The notes below the pieces were generated by a model. The model ran no database searches and was not told where the DNA came from. It was given only the letters and a program-made list of their open reading frames with translations. Shown here piece after piece: positions 1 to 9,900 of a DNA stretch of 64,000 nt. The stretch lies in contig NZ_JAASQK010000001.1 in NCBI RefSeq assembly GCF_011762195.1, positions 781,381-845,380 of the forward strand. The letters are read 5' to 3'. The translations under genes and the position numbers were made by a program. This DNA is from Sphingomonas oligoaromativorans (GTDB lineage Bacteria; Pseudomonadota; Alphaproteobacteria; Sphingomonadales; Sphingomonadaceae). Numbering within the stretch: position 1 is the first letter of the stretch; each line of letters opens with the position of its first letter.

Positions 1-616
1 CGTGGTTGTGCCCGAAGTCTATCTGGAGCGTCGCTATCCGGGCGGACCGATCGCGGCGCGCTTCGTGGCGCGGCATGGGCCGGACGGCGAGGTGCTCGGC
101 ACCTTCACGCGGATCGCGTCCGGCACGGGCGATCTGGACCATATGCTCGACGAAGGCGTGAAGCAGATCGATGCGCTCTATGTGAACGCGCTGGGCCACG
201 GCCAGTTGAAGCCCGATCCGTCGCTCTCGATCGAGGAGCCGGAGGCGCCCGCCGCCGATCTCATCCCCGATGATGCCGCCGATCCGCTCGCCGCGATCGT
301 GGAGGATGTCAGCACCGCGCAGGCAGCCCAGTTCACCGTGCAGGTCGAGACGGCCGACGCGGCGACGCTGGATCAGGCACAGGCCGCGCTGCGGGCGGTC
401 GCGGGCGTGCGGCAGGCGACGGTGGCGAGCCTCGCGCTCGGGGGCACGTCTCTGTTGTCGGTGGGCTATGCGGGCGAGATCGGGGCGCTGAGGGCGGCGC
501 TCGCCGCGCGCGGCTGGAAGCTGGAGGGCGAGGGGGCGACGCTGCACATGCGGAAGGGAGGGGCGTCCTCGACGCCGGCTTCCGCCACGTCACCGCCTGC
601 CCAGCCGAAACCATGA
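1..616 (+). CDS. Hypothetical protein with HMA/ACT-like C-terminal fold (5' partial)
   Basis: The reading frame is open from the first bases, so the N-terminus lies outside the window; about 204 residues are visible. The C-terminal 80 residues alternate hydrophobic strands and an Ala-rich helix (QFTVQVETAD, then a helix, then a GV..A.V strand, then a second helix and strand). This pattern recalls a small ferredoxin-like (HMA/ACT type) domain. No CxxC metal site is visible, so metal binding is not supported. The stop overlaps the hdaA start in ATGA, so the two are probably co-translated. I do not recognise a specific function; a role linked to HdaA is only suggested by the coupling. Confidence 0.7.
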   Translation, partial: VVVPEVYLERRYPGGPIAARFVARHGPDGEVLGTFTRIASGTGDLDHMLDEGVKQIDALYVNALGHGQLKPDPSLSIEEPEAPAADLIPDDAADPLAAIVEDVSTAQAAQFTVQVETADAATLDQAQAALRAVAGVRQATVASLALGGTSLLSVGYAGEIGALRAALAARGWKLEGEGATLHMRKGGASSTPASATSPPAQPKP

Positions 617-1221
617 ACCAGATCGCGCTCCCGCTGGATTGGCCGGAAGGCGAGCGCGACGACGAATTCATCCTGTCCGATGCCAATGCCGCGGTTGCGC
701 GCCATCTGGAGCATTGGTCGCTGTGGCCCGTGCCGGTGACGATCCTGACCGGCCCGCGCAAATCCGGCCGGAGCCTCGTCGGCCGGCTGTTCGCGCGCAA
801 GACGGGCGGGCGGCTGCTCGACGATGCCTGGCGCGCCGACGAGGAGACGCTGTTCCACGCCTGGAACGCGGCGATGGAGACGCATCGCCCGCTTTTGATC
901 GTCGCGGACGCGCCGCCGCCGGAATGGGCCGTCTCGCTGCCCGATCTCGCCTCGCGTTTCACGGCGACGCCGCGTGTGGCGATCCAGCCGCCGGACGATG
1001 CGCTGATGACCGCGCTGCTCGAACGCGGGCTGGCGCGGCGCGGCCTGCCCGTGCCGCCGACGCTCACCGCGTGGCTCTCGGCGCGCATCGAGCGGACCTA
1101 TGTGGGGATCGTCAGCGCGATCGACGCGCTCGATCGGGCCGCGCTTTCCCGCCAGCACAGGCTGACCGTGCCGCTTGCACGGGATGCGCTGATGCAGGCC
1201 GGCGTTATCGACGCCCGGTGA
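613..1221 (+). CDS. hdaA: DnaA regulatory inactivator homolog HdaA
   Basis: A 202-residue DnaA-family AAA+ protein lacking the DNA-binding domain of DnaA, as expected for Hda/HdaA, which with the beta sliding clamp promotes hydrolysis of DnaA-ATP after initiation. The N-terminus carries QIALPLDW (residues 3-10), matching the clamp-binding motif of Hda. The P-loop reads GPRKSGRS (47-54), with Arg53 where a lysine is normal. A C-terminal helical lid follows. It overlaps the upstream gene by 4 bp and precedes ppk by 22 bp. The assignment rests on the clamp motif, length and position next to ppk; the altered P-loop is the one odd feature. Confidence 0.85.
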   Translation: MNQIALPLDWPEGERDDEFILSDANAAVARHLEHWSLWPVPVTILTGPRKSGRSLVGRLFARKTGGRLLDDAWRADEETLFHAWNAAMETHRPLLIVADAPPPEWAVSLPDLASRFTATPRVAIQPPDDALMTALLERGLARRGLPVPPTLTAWLSARIERTYVGIVSAIDALDRAALSRQHRLTVPLARDALMQAGVIDAR

Positions 1222-1243
1222 AGGCTGGGCTAATCTGCGGCGC

Positions 1244-3496
1244 ATGAGCGCGATGAACGACCTGCCTGAAACCCAGACCGATTCTCCGATCTCCGAGGTG
1301 GAGCCGATGATGACCGCCGATATCGCGCGGGCCGTGGCCGATGCCCAGAGCCTCCACGAGGAGGCGCAGCTCGCCGAACCGGTGGCGCCACGCGAGCGCT
1401 ATTTCAATCGTGAGATTTCATGGCTGGCCTTCAACGAACGCGTGCTGGACGAGGCCTGCAACCATGCCCATCCGCTGCTGGAGCGGCTGCGTTTCCTCTC
1501 CATCTCGGGCAATAATCTCGACGAGTTCTTCATGGTTCGCGTGGCGGGCCTGCGCGGGCAGCAGCTCAACAGCGTCGAGCAATTGTCCGCCGACGGGCTC
1601 ACCCCGACACAGCAGCTCGACGCGATCGAGGCGAGCGCCGATGCACTGATGCGGCGACAGCAGGTGGTGTGGCGCACGCTGCGGCATGAACTGGCCGAGC
1701 AGGATTTCCACGTCCTCTCCAACGACAGCGTGCCCGCCGAGGATGCGCCCTGGCTGGAAACGCATTTCCGCGAACAGGTGCTGCCGGTTCTGACACCGCA
1801 GGCGCTCGACCCCGCGCATCCCTTCCCGTTCATCCCGAACAAGGGCTTCAGCCTGATCTTCGATCTCAAGCGGCTGTCGGACGGGGAGCCGATTCGCGAG
1901 TTGCTGATGGTCCCGCCGACACTGCCGCGCTTCGTGCGCCTGCCGGGCGGGACGGCGCGCTATATCGCGGTCGAGACGCTGATCCGCCGCTTCACCGCTT
2001 TGCTCTTCCCCGGCTATGAGGTGCATGGCGACGGCGCGTTCCGCATCATCCGCGACAGCGATATCGAGATCGAGGAAGAAGCCGAGGATCTCGTCCGCTT
2101 CTTCCACTCCGCCATCAAGCGCCGCCGCCGGGGCCGCGTCATCCGTCTGCGCCTTCAGGCGGGAATGCCGCTGGAGCTGGAGGAGCTGGTGTCGGATGCG
2201 GTCGGGCAGGGGGCGCTCGTGTCCGAGGCTTCCGGCTTCCTCGGCGTCGCCGATCTCGAAATGCTGGTCGAGGAGAACCGGCCGGATTTGAAGTGGCCAC
2301 CCTTCACGCCGCGTTTTCCCGAGCGAATCCGGGAACATGGGGGCGATTGCTTCGCCGCGATCCGAGACAAGGATATCGTCGTCCACCACCCTTATGAAAG
2401 CTTCGAGGTGGTGATCGCCTTCCTCAAGCAGGCGGCGCTCGACCCGGACGTGGTGGCGATCAAGCAGACGCTGTATCGCGCCGGCAAGCAATCCGCGATC
2501 ATCCGCGCGCTGATCGACGCGGCGGAGGCAGGCAAGTCGGTCACGGCCGTGGTGGAGCTGAAAGCGCGCTTCGACGAGGAGCAGAACATCCTCTGGGCCG
2601 CACAGCTCGAACGCGCGGGCGTGCAGGTGGTCTATGGCTTCATCGACTGGAAGACCCATGCCAAGATATCGATGGTGGTCCGCCGCGAGAACGGCACCTT
2701 CCGCACATACTGCCATTTCGGGACCGGAAATTATCATCCGGTGACGGCGAGAATTTACACCGATCTCAGCTTCTTCACGGCCGATCCTCGCGTGGGGCGT
2801 GATGCGGCGCAGGTGTTCAACTACATCACCGGTTATGTCGAGCCGCATGATCTGGAACTGGTGACGATCTCGCCTCATGGGCTGCGCGAGCGTCTCGCCG
2901 ATCTGATCGATGCGGAGATCGATCATGCCCGCGCCGGCCGCCCGGCGACGATCTGGGCGAAGATGAACTCGCTGGTGGACCCGGCGCTCATCGAGAAGCT
3001 CTACCGTGCGAGTGCCGCGGGCGTGCAGATCGACCTCATCGTGCGCGGCATCTGCTGTCTGCGGCCGGGCGTTCCGGGGCTCTCGGAGAATATCCGCGTG
3101 AAGTCCGTGGTCGGCCGTTTCCTGGAGCACAGCCGCATCATGTGCTTCGGCAATGGCGAGCCGATGCCGAACCGCAAGGCCAAGGTGTTCATCTCCTCGG
3201 CCGACTGGATGCCGCGCAACTTCGATCGCCGCGTCGAATATATGCTGCCGATCGAGAACCCGACGGTCCATGCGCAGGTGCTCGATCAGGTGATGGTGGC
3301 GAACCTCATCGATACCGAGCAAAGTTGGGTTTTGCGATCCGATGGAAGTTATGATCGGATCACGGAATCCGGCGGCAAGCCATTTAATCTCCATCGTTAT
3401 TTCATGACGAATCCTTCGCTTTCGGGGCGCGGGGCGGCGTTGCGGAAATCGGACAGCGTGCCGCGCCTGAAGCTGCGGCGGGGTGGCTCCAATTGA
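1244..3496 (+). CDS. ppk: Polyphosphate kinase 1
   Basis: A 750-residue PPK1, which reversibly transfers the gamma-phosphate of ATP to polyphosphate. The N-terminal domain begins near residue 48 with [17 protein letters not shown]. The middle domain and two PLD-like catalytic domains follow. The two conserved histidines are visible: His472 in WKTHAKI, corresponding to the autophosphorylated residue, and His629 in FLEHSRI. The HFGTGNYHP motif is intact. The ATG start lies 22 bp after hdaA and the first 45 residues are a variable acidic leader. The gene is followed by ppx, giving the common synthesis/degradation pair. Confidence 0.97.
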   Translation: MSAMNDLPETQTDSPISEVEPMMTADIARAVADAQSLHEEAQLAEPVAPRERYFNREISWLAFNERVLDEACNHAHPLLERLRFLSISGNNLDEFFMVRVAGLRGQQLNSVEQLSADGLTPTQQLDAIEASADALMRRQQVVWRTLRHELAEQDFHVLSNDSVPAEDAPWLETHFREQVLPVLTPQALDPAHPFPFIPNKGFSLIFDLKRLSDGEPIRELLMVPPTLPRFVRLPGGTARYIAVETLIRRFTALLFPGYEVHGDGAFRIIRDSDIEIEEEAEDLVRFFHSAIKRRRRGRVIRLRLQAGMPLELEELVSDAVGQGALVSEASGFLGVADLEMLVEENRPDLKWPPFTPRFPERIREHGGDCFAAIRDKDIVVHHPYESFEVVIAFLKQAALDPDVVAIKQTLYRAGKQSAIIRALIDAAEAGKSVTAVVELKARFDEEQNILWAAQLERAGVQVVYGFIDWKTHAKISMVVRRENGTFRTYCHFGTGNYHPVTARIYTDLSFFTADPRVGRDAAQVFNYITGYVEPHDLELVTISPHGLRERLADLIDAEIDHARAGRPATIWAKMNSLVDPALIEKLYRASAAGVQIDLIVRGICCLRPGVPGLSENIRVKSVVGRFLEHSRIMCFGNGEPMPNRKAKVFISSADWMPRNFDRRVEYMLPIENPTVHAQVLDQVMVANLIDTEQSWVLRSDGSYDRITESGGKPFNLHRYFMTNPSLSGRGAALRKSDSVPRLKLRRGGSN

Positions 3497-3583
3497 TATC
3501 GCGATGATTCGTCGGCGAAACGATGCGAAACCGGGGCAGGCGGCCTTTGCCGGCGGCCTGTTTCCCGCTAACGCCGGCGCGCC

Positions 3584-5089
3584 ATGAAGCCCGGCTATCT
3601 TTTCCGCTCCACCGCCAGCAGGGGCGCCGATCAGAGCGGCGGCCGCGTCGGCATCATCGACATCGGCTCGAACTCAATTCGCCTCGTCGTCTATGACGGG
3701 CCGATCCGCATCCCTTCGATCCTCTTCAACGAGAAGGTGATGGCGGGGCTCGGCAAGGGCCTGGCTTCCACCGGAATGCTCGATCCGGCAAGCGTGGAGC
3801 GGGCCTTCGTCGCGCTCGATCGTTTCCGGCTGGTGGCGGAGAAGATCGGCGTGGCCAGCCTCCACACGGTCGCCACCGCCGCCGTGCGGGACGCCACGAA
3901 CGGCACGGATTTCCTCGCGCGGGCGGCTGGCATCGGCCTCGATGTCAGCGTGCTGACGGGCGAGGAGGAAGCCGAGATGGCGGGGGAGGGCGTGATCGCG
4001 GCCTTCCCCGACGCGGACGGCATCGTCGGCGATCTGGGGGGCGGAAGCCTCGAACTCGCACGCGTCTCCGGCGGGAAGGTGCGGGAGCGCGCCTCCTTTC
4101 CGCTCGGCGTGTTGCGGGTGGCGGAAATCCGGGGCCGCGGCCCGCGCGCGCTCCGCACGGTCGTCGAGCATCGCTTGCAGGAGACGGGCTGGAGCGGTCG
4201 CGGCAAGGGGTTGCCCTTCTATCTCGTCGGCGGATCGTGGCGCGCTCTGGCGCGGCTGTTGATGCACACGACCGGCTATCCGCTGCCGATCGTCCATGGC
4301 TACACCATGCCGGTGACCACGGCGCAGCGGGCGGTCCGTGCGCTGGCGCATATCGACAAGGCCAAGCTCAAGGAAATCCCGCAGCTTTCGTCGTCGCGGG
4401 CAGGCTCGCTGCCGGATGCGGCGGCGCTGCTGGCGCTGGTTTCGCGGGAACTGGGATCGAGCCATCTGGTGGCGTCGGCCTACGGCCTGCGCGAGGGCGT
4501 TCTGCACAGGAACCTGCCGCCCGACGTGCGCGATCTAGACCCCCTGATCTGCGCGACTCGGGAAGAAGGGCAGCGCCTTGGCCGGTTCCCCGAGCATGGA
4601 GACCTGCTCGACCGCTGGATCGCGCCCCTCTTCTCGGGCGAGAGCGCGGCCGACGCCCGTCTGCGCCATGCGAGCTGCCTGCTGGCCGATGTGGGCTGGC
4701 GCGCGCACCCCGAGTTCCGGGCCGAGCGTGGTCTGGAGACGGCGCTGCACGGCAATTGGGTCGGCGTCGATGCGCGGGGACGTGCGATGATGGCGCAGGC
4801 GCTGTTCAGCAGCTTCGGCGCGGACGGCGAGCCGCCGGTGGTGCCCATGCTCGTTTCGCCGGAAGACCGACAGGTTGCCGTCCGCTGGGGCCTCGCCATG
4901 CGGCTCGGGCAGCGTCTGTCCGGCGGCGTGGCAGCCCCACTTCGCACGAGCGCCCTGCAGGTGAAGGGATCGACGCTGAGCCTTCGCCTCGCAGCCGGAG
5001 ATGGCGCGCTCTATGGCGAGGCGGTGGAGCGGCGGCACAAGACGCTGGCCGCCGCCTTCGGCCTCCGGGCGGAGATGGTGGAAGGCTGA
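3584..5089 (+). CDS. ppx: Exopolyphosphatase, Ppx/GppA family
   Basis: A 501-residue protein of the ASKHA-fold Ppx/GppA family, which releases phosphate from polyphosphate or hydrolyses pppGpp. The phosphate-1 motif GIIDIGSNSIRLVVYDG is near residue 24 and the phosphate-2 motif GDLGGGSLEL near residue 150. The preceding EEEAEM segment supplies the conserved catalytic glutamate. A helical C-terminal domain extends to residue 500. It lies 87 bp downstream of ppk on the same strand, so polyP metabolism is the more likely role; separating Ppx from GppA activity needs biochemistry. Confidence 0.93.
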   Translation: MKPGYLFRSTASRGADQSGGRVGIIDIGSNSIRLVVYDGPIRIPSILFNEKVMAGLGKGLASTGMLDPASVERAFVALDRFRLVAEKIGVASLHTVATAAVRDATNGTDFLARAAGIGLDVSVLTGEEEAEMAGEGVIAAFPDADGIVGDLGGGSLELARVSGGKVRERASFPLGVLRVAEIRGRGPRALRTVVEHRLQETGWSGRGKGLPFYLVGGSWRALARLLMHTTGYPLPIVHGYTMPVTTAQRAVRALAHIDKAKLKEIPQLSSSRAGSLPDAAALLALVSRELGSSHLVASAYGLREGVLHRNLPPDVRDLDPLICATREEGQRLGRFPEHGDLLDRWIAPLFSGESAADARLRHASCLLADVGWRAHPEFRAERGLETALHGNWVGVDARGRAMMAQALFSSFGADGEPPVVPMLVSPEDRQVAVRWGLAMRLGQRLSGGVAAPLRTSALQVKGSTLSLRLAAGDGALYGEAVERRHKTLAAAFGLRAEMVEG

Positions 5090-5095
5090 GGCCGA

Positions 5096-5392
5096 TCAGC
5101 CGCAGTTGAGGCGGCTGATGACCTGATGCTCGTCGACCGTGATGGTCAGGCGATCGGGGCGGAAGTCCATCGTCATCGCCTCGCCCGGCCGCACGACGCG
5201 GACGCTCTTCGCGCCCGACGCACGGCGCGCGCCTTCGATCGCACCGCCGCCGCCGCCATGGCCGAGATAATGCTGCGCCGGCTCGTTCCGGCAGATATGA
5301 CGGGCGGCGGGGCCATGCTCGCCACGCATCTCGACCGGGGTGCAGCCGGCGAGGGCGATGGTCGCGAGCAGCAGGGCGGCCTCACTCCGCAT
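5096..5392 (-). CDS. Peptidase inhibitor I78-family lipoprotein
   Basis: A 98-residue protein with a lipobox, L-A-G-C at residues 14-17, predicting a lipid-anchored periplasmic protein. The mature part has the I78 inhibitor pattern: an early Cys and AQHYLG, then a [21 protein letters not shown] strand region (19 or fewer residues matching the family core), then D-E-H..I and a terminal Cys-Gly. Family members inhibit serine peptidases, and the two cysteines probably form a disulphide. Its start overlaps the end of rnd by 11 bp, so it is translated from the rnd transcript. It converges on ppx with a 6 bp gap. Confidence 0.75.
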   Translation of the reverse strand: MRSEAALLLATIALAGCTPVEMRGEHGPAARHICRNEPAQHYLGHGGGGGAIEGARRASGAKSVRVVRPGEAMTMDFRPDRLTITVDEHQVISRLNCG

Positions 5393-6557
5393 CGTTCATC
5401 CGCATCATGCGCAGCTTCCCGTTCTTCACCGCGAAGCCCATCCGGCCCTCGACCAGATCGAGCGCATCGCGGCCGAACTGCTCGAAGCGCCATCCATCGA
5501 GGATGGCGAGCCCGTCGCGCCTGCCGGCGGCGAGCAGTTCCAGCTCGTCGGAGCGGGCGATCAGGCGCGGTGCCACATCGGTCTCCTTCGAGCGGATCTT
5601 GAGCAGCAGCTTGAGCAGGTCCGCCACCAGCGCGCCGTCCTTGCCGAGGCCGGGCTTGCGATCCTCGCGGGCTGGCAGTTCGTCGTCGGACATCGGCGTC
5701 GAGGCTTCGAGCGCGCCCATCAGGCGGTTGCCGATGTCGTTCGACGCCCAGCTTGCCGAAAGACCGCGGACGCGTGCCAGATCCTTTTGCTCGCGCGGCG
5801 GATGGCTGGCGATGTCGGCGAGCGTCTCGTCCTTCATGATGCGGCCGCGCGGCAAATCCTTGCCCTGCGCCTCGCGCTCGCGCCATGCGGCCAGCGCCTT
5901 GAGGCGGCCCAGCACCTCGGGCTTGCGGCTCGGCACCTTGACGCGCTGCCATGCCTGTTCCGGGTCGTTGACGTAGCTGGACGGATCGCCCAGCCGCTCC
6001 ATCTCCTGATCGAGCCAGTCGCCGCGGCCGGTCTTCTTCAGCTTCTCCAGCAGGCGCGGGAAAATCTGGATGAGATAGGTAACGTCGCCGATCGCATAGT
6101 CGATCTGGCGCTTGTCGAGCGGGCGGCGCGCCCAGTCGGTGAAGCGGGCGCCCTTGTCGAGCTTCACGCCCGTCCAGCTCTCGACCAGATTCGAATAGCC
6201 GACCTGCTCGCCCATGCCGAGCGCCATGGCGGCGATCTGGGTGTCGAACAGCGGATACGGCGTCTTGCCGGTCAGATTGTGGATGATCTCCAGATCCTGC
6301 CCGCCGGCGTGGAAGACCTTGAGCACATCCTCGTTATTGACCATCAGGTCGAGGAGCGGGGTCATGTCGAAATCCGGCGCCATCGGATCGATCGCGGCGG
6401 CTTCGTTGCTGTCCGCGATCTGGATCAGGCAGAGTTCCGGCCAGTAGCTGTTCTCGCGCATGAACTCCGTGTCGATCGCCACATAGGGGCTTTTCGAAAG
6501 GCGGGCGCAGAGATCGGCGAGCGTCTGGCTGTCGGTGATAAGCGGGTGAATAACCAT
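5382..6557 (-). CDS. rnd: Ribonuclease D
   Basis: A 391-residue 3'-5' exoribonuclease acting in tRNA and other stable RNA maturation. The DEDDy active site is visible: D and E in AIDTEFMRE near residue 27, D in [10 protein letters not shown], and the Y...D pair in YAIGDVTYL. The C-terminal half carries an HRDC region. The frame stays open far upstream across aspS, but homology begins at [17 protein letters not shown], which fixes the ATG at 6557. It is divergent from aspS with about 99 bp between starts and is followed by the overlapping I78 lipoprotein gene. Confidence 0.95.
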   Translation of the reverse strand: MVIHPLITDSQTLADLCARLSKSPYVAIDTEFMRENSYWPELCLIQIADSNEAAAIDPMAPDFDMTPLLDLMVNNEDVLKVFHAGGQDLEIIHNLTGKTPYPLFDTQIAAMALGMGEQVGYSNLVESWTGVKLDKGARFTDWARRPLDKRQIDYAIGDVTYLIQIFPRLLEKLKKTGRGDWLDQEMERLGDPSSYVNDPEQAWQRVKVPSRKPEVLGRLKALAAWREREAQGKDLPRGRIMKDETLADIASHPPREQKDLARVRGLSASWASNDIGNRLMGALEASTPMSDDELPAREDRKPGLGKDGALVADLLKLLLKIRSKETDVAPRLIARSDELELLAAGRRDGLAILDGWRFEQFGRDALDLVEGRMGFAVKNGKLRMMRMNDAE

Positions 6558-6585
6558 GATGCTTCCATAAACAGACCGTCGCGCC

Positions 6586-6591
6586 TTGACA
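6586..6591 (+). promoter_or_regulatory. Candidate -35 box upstream of aspS
   Basis: A consensus TTGACA sits 66 bp before the aspS start in the 99 bp rnd-aspS divergent region. No convincing -10 hexamer lies 16-18 bp downstream, so this is only a candidate. Confidence 0.3.
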
Positions 6592-6656
6592 AAGAGGGTA
6601 CGGACACGGAAGCGCTCGCCCTCAATCTTTTCCCGCCGAATACGGATAGCACGATC

Positions 6657-8438
6657 ATGCACGCCTATCGCACCCACACCTGCGCCCAGCTCCGCGCCAG
6701 CGACGTCGGGCAGACCGTCCGGCTCTCCGGCTGGGTGCATCGCAAGCGCGACCATGGCGGCGTGTTGTTCGTCGACCTGCGCGATCATTACGGCCTCGTC
6801 CAGATCGTCGCGGATTCGGACAGCGAGGCGCTCAAGCTGCTGGAGTCGCTGCGTGCCGAGAGCGTCGTCACCATCGACGGCGTGGTGGAGGCCCGCGCCA
6901 GGGAAGCCGTGAACCCCAACCTCGCCACCGGCGAGATCGAGGTGCGCGCCAAGAGCGTGATCGTCCAGTCGGCCGCCGCCGAGCTGCCGATGCCGGTCGC
7001 CGGCGAGGCGGAATATCCCGAGGATGTCCGCCTGCGTTACCGCTTCCTCGATCTGCGCCGCGAGACGCTCCACGCCAACATCGTGAAGCGCACCCAGATC
7101 ATCTCGGACATGCGCCACCGCATGGAAGGCGAGGGCTTCACCGAATATTCGACGCCGATCCTGACGGCCTCGTCGCCCGAGGGCGCGCGCGACTTCCTCG
7201 TGCCGAGCCGCATCCATGCCGGCAAGTTCTACGCGCTCCCGCAGGCGCCGCAGCAGTACAAGCAGCTCCTGATGGTCGCGGGCTTCGATCGCTATTTCCA
7301 GATCGCGCCCTGCTTCCGCGACGAAGACCCGCGTGCCGACCGTCTGCCGGGCGAGTTCTACCAGCTCGATCTGGAGATGAGCTTCGTCACGCAGGAAGAC
7401 GTGTGGAACACGATGGAGCCGGTCATCGCTGGCGTGTTCGAGAAGTTCGCGGATGGCAAGCCGGTGACGCCCGCCGGCAGCTTCCCGCGCATCCCCTACA
7501 GCGAGGCGATGCTGAAATACGGCTCGGACAAGCCGGACCTGCGCAATCCGATCACCATCACCGACGTCACCGACCATTTCCATGAATCGGGCTTCGGCAT
7601 CTTCGCGGGCATCGTGGCGGGCGGCGGGCGCATCCGCGCGATCCCGGCTCCGGGCGCGGGCGCCGGCAGCCGCAAGTTCTTCGACGACATGAACGTCTGG
7701 GCGCGCGACGAGGGCTATTCGGGCCTCGGCTACATCAACATCAAGGATGGCGAGCCGGGCGGCCCGATCGCCAAGAACCACGGCGCGGAAGCGACCGCCA
7801 AGCTGATCGAGGCGCTCGGCCTCGGCCCGAACGACGGCGTGTTCTTCGCGGCGGGCGCGGAGAATGTGGCGGCCAAGCTCGCCGGCCTCGCCCGCACCCG
7901 CGCGGGCGAGCAGCTCAACCTGATCGACAAGGATCGCTTCGAGCTGTGCTGGATCGTCGACTTCCCCTTCTACGAGTGGGACGAGGACGAGAAGAAGGTC
8001 GAGTTCGCGCACAACCCCTTCTCGATGCCGCAGGGCGGGCTCGAGGCGCTCAACTCGCAGGATCCGCTGTCGCTCAAGGCGTTCCAGTACGACATGGTCT
8101 GCAACGGCTATGAGATCGCCTCGGGCTCGATCCGCAACCAGTCGCCGGAAACCATGGTCAAGGCGTTCGAGCTGGTGGGCCTCAGCCAGGCAGACGTGGA
8201 GGAGCGCTTCGGCGGCCTCTATCGCGCGTTCCAGTATGGCGCACCGCCGCACGGCGGCATGGCGGCCGGCGTCGATCGCATCGTGATGCTGTTGTGCGGC
8301 GCCCAGAACCTGCGCGAGATCACGCTGTTCCCGATGAACCAGCGCGCTGAGGATCTGCTGATGGGCGCGCCGTCGCCGGCGATGATGAAGCAGCTCCGCG
8401 AACTGCACATCCGTGTGGTGGAGCCCGTCAAAGCCTGA
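6657..8438 (+). CDS. aspS: Aspartyl-tRNA synthetase
   Basis: A 593-residue class II synthetase. The OB-fold anticodon domain spans residues 1-110 ([13 protein letters not shown], then [11 protein letters not shown]). Motif 2 is [15 protein letters not shown] and motif 3 is [14 protein letters not shown], with the bacterial GAD insert between. The frame is open about 1.3 kb upstream, but that part has no synthetase similarity, so the ATG at 6657 is the start. In many alphaproteobacteria this enzyme is non-discriminating and also charges tRNA-Asn; the sequence alone does not decide that here. Confidence 0.97.
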   Translation: MHAYRTHTCAQLRASDVGQTVRLSGWVHRKRDHGGVLFVDLRDHYGLVQIVADSDSEALKLLESLRAESVVTIDGVVEARAREAVNPNLATGEIEVRAKSVIVQSAAAELPMPVAGEAEYPEDVRLRYRFLDLRRETLHANIVKRTQIISDMRHRMEGEGFTEYSTPILTASSPEGARDFLVPSRIHAGKFYALPQAPQQYKQLLMVAGFDRYFQIAPCFRDEDPRADRLPGEFYQLDLEMSFVTQEDVWNTMEPVIAGVFEKFADGKPVTPAGSFPRIPYSEAMLKYGSDKPDLRNPITITDVTDHFHESGFGIFAGIVAGGGRIRAIPAPGAGAGSRKFFDDMNVWARDEGYSGLGYINIKDGEPGGPIAKNHGAEATAKLIEALGLGPNDGVFFAAGAENVAAKLAGLARTRAGEQLNLIDKDRFELCWIVDFPFYEWDEDEKKVEFAHNPFSMPQGGLEALNSQDPLSLKAFQYDMVCNGYEIASGSIRNQSPETMVKAFELVGLSQADVEERFGGLYRAFQYGAPPHGGMAAGVDRIVMLLCGAQNLREITLFPMNQRAEDLLMGAPSPAMMKQLRELHIRVVEPVKA

Positions 8439-8520
8439 CGAATCGGGCTGTACCGTGGCGGGACGTTAACCGTAATGCCCTGTCTCGCCTAAACATGCGC
8501 GGTCGCCTAGCCCTTTGGCT

Positions 8521-9408
8521 ATGGCGATCGCCTTGTCCAACTTCGAGAGCGGCCCGGCGCTGACCGGCGACTATGGCGAAGCCATGGCCGCCGTGCAGCG
8601 CCGCCTCGCGCACGCGCAGGTGGCGCATGTCGCCCAGCGCCGCCGTGCGATCGTGATGTTCGAAGGCTGGGACTGTGGCGGCAAGGCCGAGACGATCCGC
8701 GAACTTGTCTCAGGATGGGACGCGCGCCATTACGCGGTCTGGCCGATCGGCGCGCCGACCGTCGAGGAACGCGCGCGGCATTTCCTGTGGCGCTTCTGGT
8801 CGCGGTTGCCGGCGGACGGCGAGATCGGCGTGTTCGACCGGAGCTGGTACGGCCGCGTGCTGACCGAGCGGGTCGAGGGCTTCGCCAGCGACAAGGAATG
8901 GCGCCGGGCTTACGACGAGATCAACGAGTTCGAGGCGCAGCAGCGCGACAGCGGCACCACGCTCGTCAAGCTTTTCCTCCACGTCTCCGAGGATGAGCAG
9001 GATCGGCGGATGCGGGCACGGCTGGCCGATCCGTGGACGGCCTGGAAGGTCAGCGGCGACGATTTCCGCGCGCGTGAGCGGCGCCCCGCTTATGTCGCGG
9101 CGATGGAGGATATGTTCGCCCACACGGACACGCGCTGGGCGCCGTGGAAGCTGATCGACGGCGTGAATATCGAATTCGCCCATATCACCGCGCTGACGCA
9201 TGTGGCCGAGGCGCTGGAGAAGGCCGTCTCGATGACGCCTCCCGAAATCGCGCCCGAGATCGAGGCGCTGGCGAAGGTGCATTTCGGGCCGGACTGGCGG
9301 AATGAAGGCCGCTCCCAGCCGGCATCGCTCGATGCGGCTCGCGAGCGCCATGCGCGCGACGGCGGCGACGAACCCGACTCGCCGCCTTATGAGCCGCTCT
9401 CCGCCTGA
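8521..9408 (+). CDS. PPK2-family polyphosphate kinase
   Basis: A 295-residue protein of the PPK2 fold, which phosphorylates nucleotides from polyphosphate or makes polyphosphate from NTPs. The P-loop region reads FEGWDCGGKAETI, the lid and substrate Arg pair is in WRFWSRLP, and the Walker B/DRSWYGRVLTERVEG segment is intact. The usual GKG after the P-loop lysine is GKA here. The ATG at 8521 is preferred over an in-frame TTG two codons earlier. The gene ends base-to-base with greB on the opposite strand. The donor/acceptor class (I, II or III) cannot be settled by eye. Confidence 0.85.
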   Translation: MAIALSNFESGPALTGDYGEAMAAVQRRLAHAQVAHVAQRRRAIVMFEGWDCGGKAETIRELVSGWDARHYAVWPIGAPTVEERARHFLWRFWSRLPADGEIGVFDRSWYGRVLTERVEGFASDKEWRRAYDEINEFEAQQRDSGTTLVKLFLHVSEDEQDRRMRARLADPWTAWKVSGDDFRARERRPAYVAAMEDMFAHTDTRWAPWKLIDGVNIEFAHITALTHVAEALEKAVSMTPPEIAPEIEALAKVHFGPDWRNEGRSQPASLDAARERHARDGGDEPDSPPYEPLSA

Positions 9409-9900
9409 TTAGGCGTCGGGGTAGCGGATCGCGACCACCTCATATTCCTTCTCGCCCGCCGGCAGCATCACCCGCCGCAGATCGCCCAGCGCGGCACCGC
9501 GCAGCGCGCGCGCCAATGGGGAGTGCCAACTGATCCGCCCCGAAGAAGCATCTGCCTCGTCCACACCGACCAGGGTTACGGTGCGTTCCTCGTCATCCTC
9601 GTCCGCGACGGTGACGGTCGCGCCGAAGAAGACGCGGCCGCGATCGGGCTGCTTGGCGGGATCGACGACCTGCGCTTTGGACATCTTCTTGGAGAGGCGA
9701 TCGAGCGTCCGGTCGATCTCGCGCAGGCGCTTGCGGCCGTAGATGTAATCGCCGTTCTCGGAACGATCGCCATTGCCGGCGGCCCAACTGATCGTCTCGA
9801 CCAGCGCGGGGCGCTCGATCTCGAAAAGCTGCTGATATTCGGTGCGAAGCCGGGAATAGCCCTCGGGCGTGATGTAGTTGGGGCGATCCACGATGCTCAA
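9409..9900 (-). CDS. greB: Transcription elongation factor GreB
   Basis: A 163-residue Gre factor that stimulates transcript cleavage by backtracked RNA polymerase. The N-terminal coiled coil has the GreB-type signature NYITPEGYSRLRTEY, then ISWAAGNGDRSENGDYIYG and KRLREIDRTLDRL. It carries the acidic D/E tip residues for Mg binding in GDRSENGDY. The C-terminal FKBP-like domain ends the protein. The start is TTG at 9900, overlapping the stop of the upstream transglycosylase in TTGA; a GTG three codons on is an alternative. The overlap suggests translation coupled to the transglycosylase. Confidence 0.9.
   Translation of the reverse strand: MSIVDRPNYITPEGYSRLRTEYQQLFEIERPALVETISWAAGNGDRSENGDYIYGRKRLREIDRTLDRLSKKMSKAQVVDPAKQPDRGRVFFGATVTVADEDDEERTVTLVGVDEADASSGRISWHSPLARALRGAALGDLRRVMLPAGEKEYEVVAIRYPDA

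Noticed and set aside
6558..8408. N-terminal extension of RNase D across aspS
   Set aside because: The extension has no RNase D similarity and is the complement of aspS; the family start is at 6557.
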